Virus record (IMG/VR): IMGVR_UViG_3300042558_001485 | Location: 1-24,546 of that record | DNA from: a virus | DNA: 24,546 bases | Strand: one strand, 5' to 3' | Shown here: positions 22,613 through 24,546 of the stretch, piece after piece | How the letters are laid out: every line of letters begins with the position of its first letter | How positions within the stretch are numbered: the stretch's first letter is position 1 | Program-made: the position numbers and the translations under genes | The notes under the pieces: model-generated | What the model was told of the DNA's origin: nothing | The model's input: only the letters and a program-made list of their open reading frames with translations | Database searches by the model: none

Positions 22613-23182
22613 TTATGGTCCTAATTGTACTAGTGTACCTATATTGGTAACAGCTGTTTGATAATTCCAAACAACCCATTGCCCAATATTAGTTTGTAAT
22701 GTTACGTTTCCTGTCTCCCCGGGGCCTGTAACGCTGAATGCATATGCATTATTCTGGGTTACTGGGGTCGGCATTTCATATCGAACTAATGCTTTGAAAT
22801 CTTCAGTAGTAGTAGGAGGTAAAGCTTGAACTGTACCATCATCAAATACAAACTCATAATACTCACCATCAAAAGTACCTGAAAAAGTACCAGAAAGCCT
22901 AACTACATTACCTATAGAACTAACATTTATTCCTTTGGCAGCAAAATCATATAAAGCAGTTACCGATGTTGCAGGAGCTGAATTACTACCCTCAGGCATT
23001 ATCGGATATACAATATTAAACCCTATATCTATTGATATAGTTTGACCGCCGTATATCGTTGGTATATATCGATTTGGTGCAGGTGATTCCCCGTCATTAG
23101 TTAATTCGGTTGCAGGATCAGGGCTAATGGAAACAAAACCAATAGCATTTGAAGTATTTATTGTTACGAATTCATTCGCCAT
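22613..23182 (-). CDS. Unrecognised virion protein between spike and PAAR genes, 189 aa
   Basis: I do not recognise this family. The protein starts MANEFVTINTSNAIGFVSIS, has a proline-containing linker (PAPNRYIPTIYGG), and continues as mostly beta segments: TISIDIGFNIVYPIMP, VVRLSGTFSGTFDGEYYEFV, FKALVRYEMPTPV and VTLQTNIGQWVVWNYQT. No signal peptide or membrane segment is seen. Its start overlaps the spike stop as TAATG and its stop touches the PAAR start, so the three are probably made together. A role at the spike, for example as an adaptor or spike-associated baseplate protein, is inferred from this position. Confidence 0.7.
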   Translation of the reverse strand: MANEFVTINTSNAIGFVSISPDPATELTNDGESPAPNRYIPTIYGGQTISIDIGFNIVYPIMPEGSNSAPATSVTALYDFAAKGINVSSIGNVVRLSGTFSGTFDGEYYEFVFDDGTVQALPPTTTEDFKALVRYEMPTPVTQNNAYAFSVTGPGETGNVTLQTNIGQWVVWNYQTAVTNIGTLVQLGP

Positions 23183-24546
23183 TATGCCAACTGAGTTAAG
23201 CCTTGAGAATGGACAGCTTGATTAAAGAACGTTAAAAGTTGGCCTCTATTATTTGCAGCAAACCCTACGTGTATCCATGGAAGGCCTGACCCCGTAGACT
23301 TATACTCCAATAGTAGCTGATCATACTTAAGTACTTTTGCAAGCTTTAAAGCTATATTATAGTATTCTTTTTTATCGATGCCGGGAAATTGAATATCAAC
23401 CCCTTGCCCCTTAGGATGAGGTGATGTTACTGCATTAGATTTATTTCCTGCAGATCTAAATGCTGATGTAACTATCATATTAGGGTATAGCTTTTTAACA
23501 GGCTCTAAAACGTTTAGTGCAACAGCTTGAAGATTAAACACAATTTCACCGTAGGTTAATCCTAATTGAGCTTGTATTGGGTCTCGAGTTACTGCAGCTT
23601 TACTCGATAACATCTCAACTGTAAAGTTAGGAGATAAATTATAATTGCCTGGTAACTGAGTAACAGATTTTAATTTTTCATCTGGTTTAATAAATAGTTG
23701 CTGCTCAGAGGGCACGGATTTGCTTTCTGTACCAATTGGTTTTTCATCTAAAATTTCAGCAGTTGCAAAACCTTCTTTTATAAGTCTATTTTTATGCTCT
23801 AATTTTTCAGTTGGTGTATGTGTATCTACTTCTATTTCAATCGAAGACGTATCTGCAGGAGTAAGAACTGCAGGGTCAATTTTATCATTATCTGATATAT
23901 CTTTACGGCCAGTCATATTACCAATGTTAGAAATACCCGCAATAGTAGCAGGTTTACTGATTACAGAGGCTGCAGCCTCTCCTGCAGCTACAGAGTTGCC
24001 AGAATTAAGGTGTACAGCGCTACCGTCTGCTGCAAATTGACCAGCTGCTTTATTACTAATAACCCCTCCTGCCTGTTGTTTTATATCTGTTGTAGCTTTT
24101 GTATTAATACTAGCAAGTGATTGTGTATTAATATCTTGTTTTGCTTTAAGGTTAATTTTACTTTCGGATTCAACAAAAACACCATTACCGCCTTCGTTAG
24201 TCTTGATGTAAACATTACCAGATTGATTATAGATACTAGAGGTATTTTGATACAAGTCTACAGCACTTACAAATATATTGGCATTTGAAAGCATATTAAT
24301 ATCTACCGTCGCATGCAGGTTCAATGCAACGTTAGAACTTAAATTCATTAAATTATATGCTTGTATGTTAACATTGCTACTTGTAATATTAACTTCTTCG
24401 GTTGCAGAAAGGTTTAATTTACCCCCAGCCATGGCAGTAATATCGTTATGACATTTAAGGTTTACATCACCTTCGACCTCGATATTTGCATCATTACCAA
24501 CAAAGATATTACAAGCTCCATTAACAGAAATGTCTGCCCGACCTGC
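23182..24546 (-). CDS. 5: gp5-like central spike with C-terminal M15 peptidase, 3' part only
   Basis: The frame is open to the window edge, giving 454 codons; the internal ATG at 24432 is not the start, since the 38 codons before it (with IEVEGDVNLKCHNDIT) carry the same repeat. Counting from that Met, residues 1-125 and the preceding stretch are octapeptide-like repeats (VNIQ, LNLH, INML, INLK, INTQ, INTK), the triple-stranded beta-helix of T4 gp5-type spikes. A low-complexity linker follows (about 126-262). Residues 265-400 match peptidase M15: TSAFRSAGNKSNAV, then SPHPKGQGVDIQF (H339, D346), LLLEYKS (E376) and WIHVGF (H388), the expected zinc and catalytic residues. It probably cuts peptidoglycan cross-bridges during infection. 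The N-terminal part (OB-fold and any lysozyme) is outside the window. Confidence 0.88.
   Translation of the reverse strand, partial: AGRADISVNGACNIFVGNDANIEVEGDVNLKCHNDITAMAGGKLNLSATEEVNITSSNVNIQAYNLMNLSSNVALNLHATVDINMLSNANIFVSAVDLYQNTSSIYNQSGNVYIKTNEGGNGVFVESESKINLKAKQDINTQSLASINTKATTDIKQQAGGVISNKAAGQFAADGSAVHLNSGNSVAAGEAAASVISKPATIAGISNIGNMTGRKDISDNDKIDPAVLTPADTSSIEIEVDTHTPTEKLEHKNRLIKEGFATAEILDEKPIGTESKSVPSEQQLFIKPDEKLKSVTQLPGNYNLSPNFTVEMLSSKAAVTRDPIQAQLGLTYGEIVFNLQAVALNVLEPVKKLYPNMIVTSAFRSAGNKSNAVTSPHPKGQGVDIQFPGIDKKEYYNIALKLAKVLKYDQLLLEYKSTGSGLPWIHVGFAANNRGQLLTFFNQAVHSQGLTQLA

Noticed and set aside
24430-24432. ATG at 24432 as start of the spike gene
   Set aside because: The frame continues upstream to the window edge without a stop and with the same beta-helix repeat, so this is an internal methionine.

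Overview
This window is a stretch of virion structural genes from a T4-like contractile-tailed bacteriophage (myovirus), most likely a marine one. All genes are on the minus strand, so transcription runs from high to low coordinates. The T4-type baseplate proteins are recognisable from their own motifs: the gp5-like central spike, the PAAR tip, gp25, gp6 and gp8. A DUF4815-type giant protein and the tail-fibre families are of the kinds common in cyanophages and pelagiphages. The DNA is AT-rich by eye apart from one glycine-codon island. T4-type late promoter boxes (TATAAATA) sit in most of the larger gaps. The host cannot be named from this sequence; an AT-rich marine bacterium is an inference.

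Layout in transcription order. (A) 24546-18325: the 3' part of the spike gene (beta-helix followed by a C-terminal M15 peptidase), an unknown 189-aa protein, the PAAR tip, gp25, gp6, and a 571-aa protein in the gp7 position. (B) 18301-9124: an exact late promoter, then a 146-aa virion protein, an enlarged gp8, a 2096-aa DUF4815-type protein with an inserted DUF4214-like region, and a small coiled-coil protein. (C) 9121-7923: a 387-aa fibre-like protein behind a near-consensus late promoter. (D) 7927-5111: an exact late promoter, a 143-aa fibre-tip-like protein, a 465-aa Ig/Fn3/polyglycine adhesin, a 158-aa possible fibre accessory protein, a cupin, and a terminator hairpin. (E) 5059-282: an exact late promoter, a 111-aa Ig-like protein, a 100-aa fibre-like protein, two large tail fibres (886 and 464 aa), and a terminator. 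(F) 306-1: a late promoter inside the loop of the preceding terminator, then the 5' part of a coiled-coil gene that leaves the window.

Together these genes build the baseplate (spike, tip, wedges) and the host-recognition apparatus (fibres and adhesin). Within units genes are packed tightly, and several pairs share a TAATG or ATGA stop/start overlap. Units D and E look like self-contained cassettes with their own promoter and terminator, and they carry the proteins most likely to decide host range. No tRNA, CRISPR array, insertion sequence, integrase or metabolic gene was seen, and no gene-free stretch exceeds about 110 bases.

The most interesting points are the peptidase placed after the spike beta-helix, the DUF4214-like insertion in the giant baseplate protein, the adhesin cassette with its cupin, the exchangeable paralogous blocks in the fibres, and the promoter-in-terminator junction.
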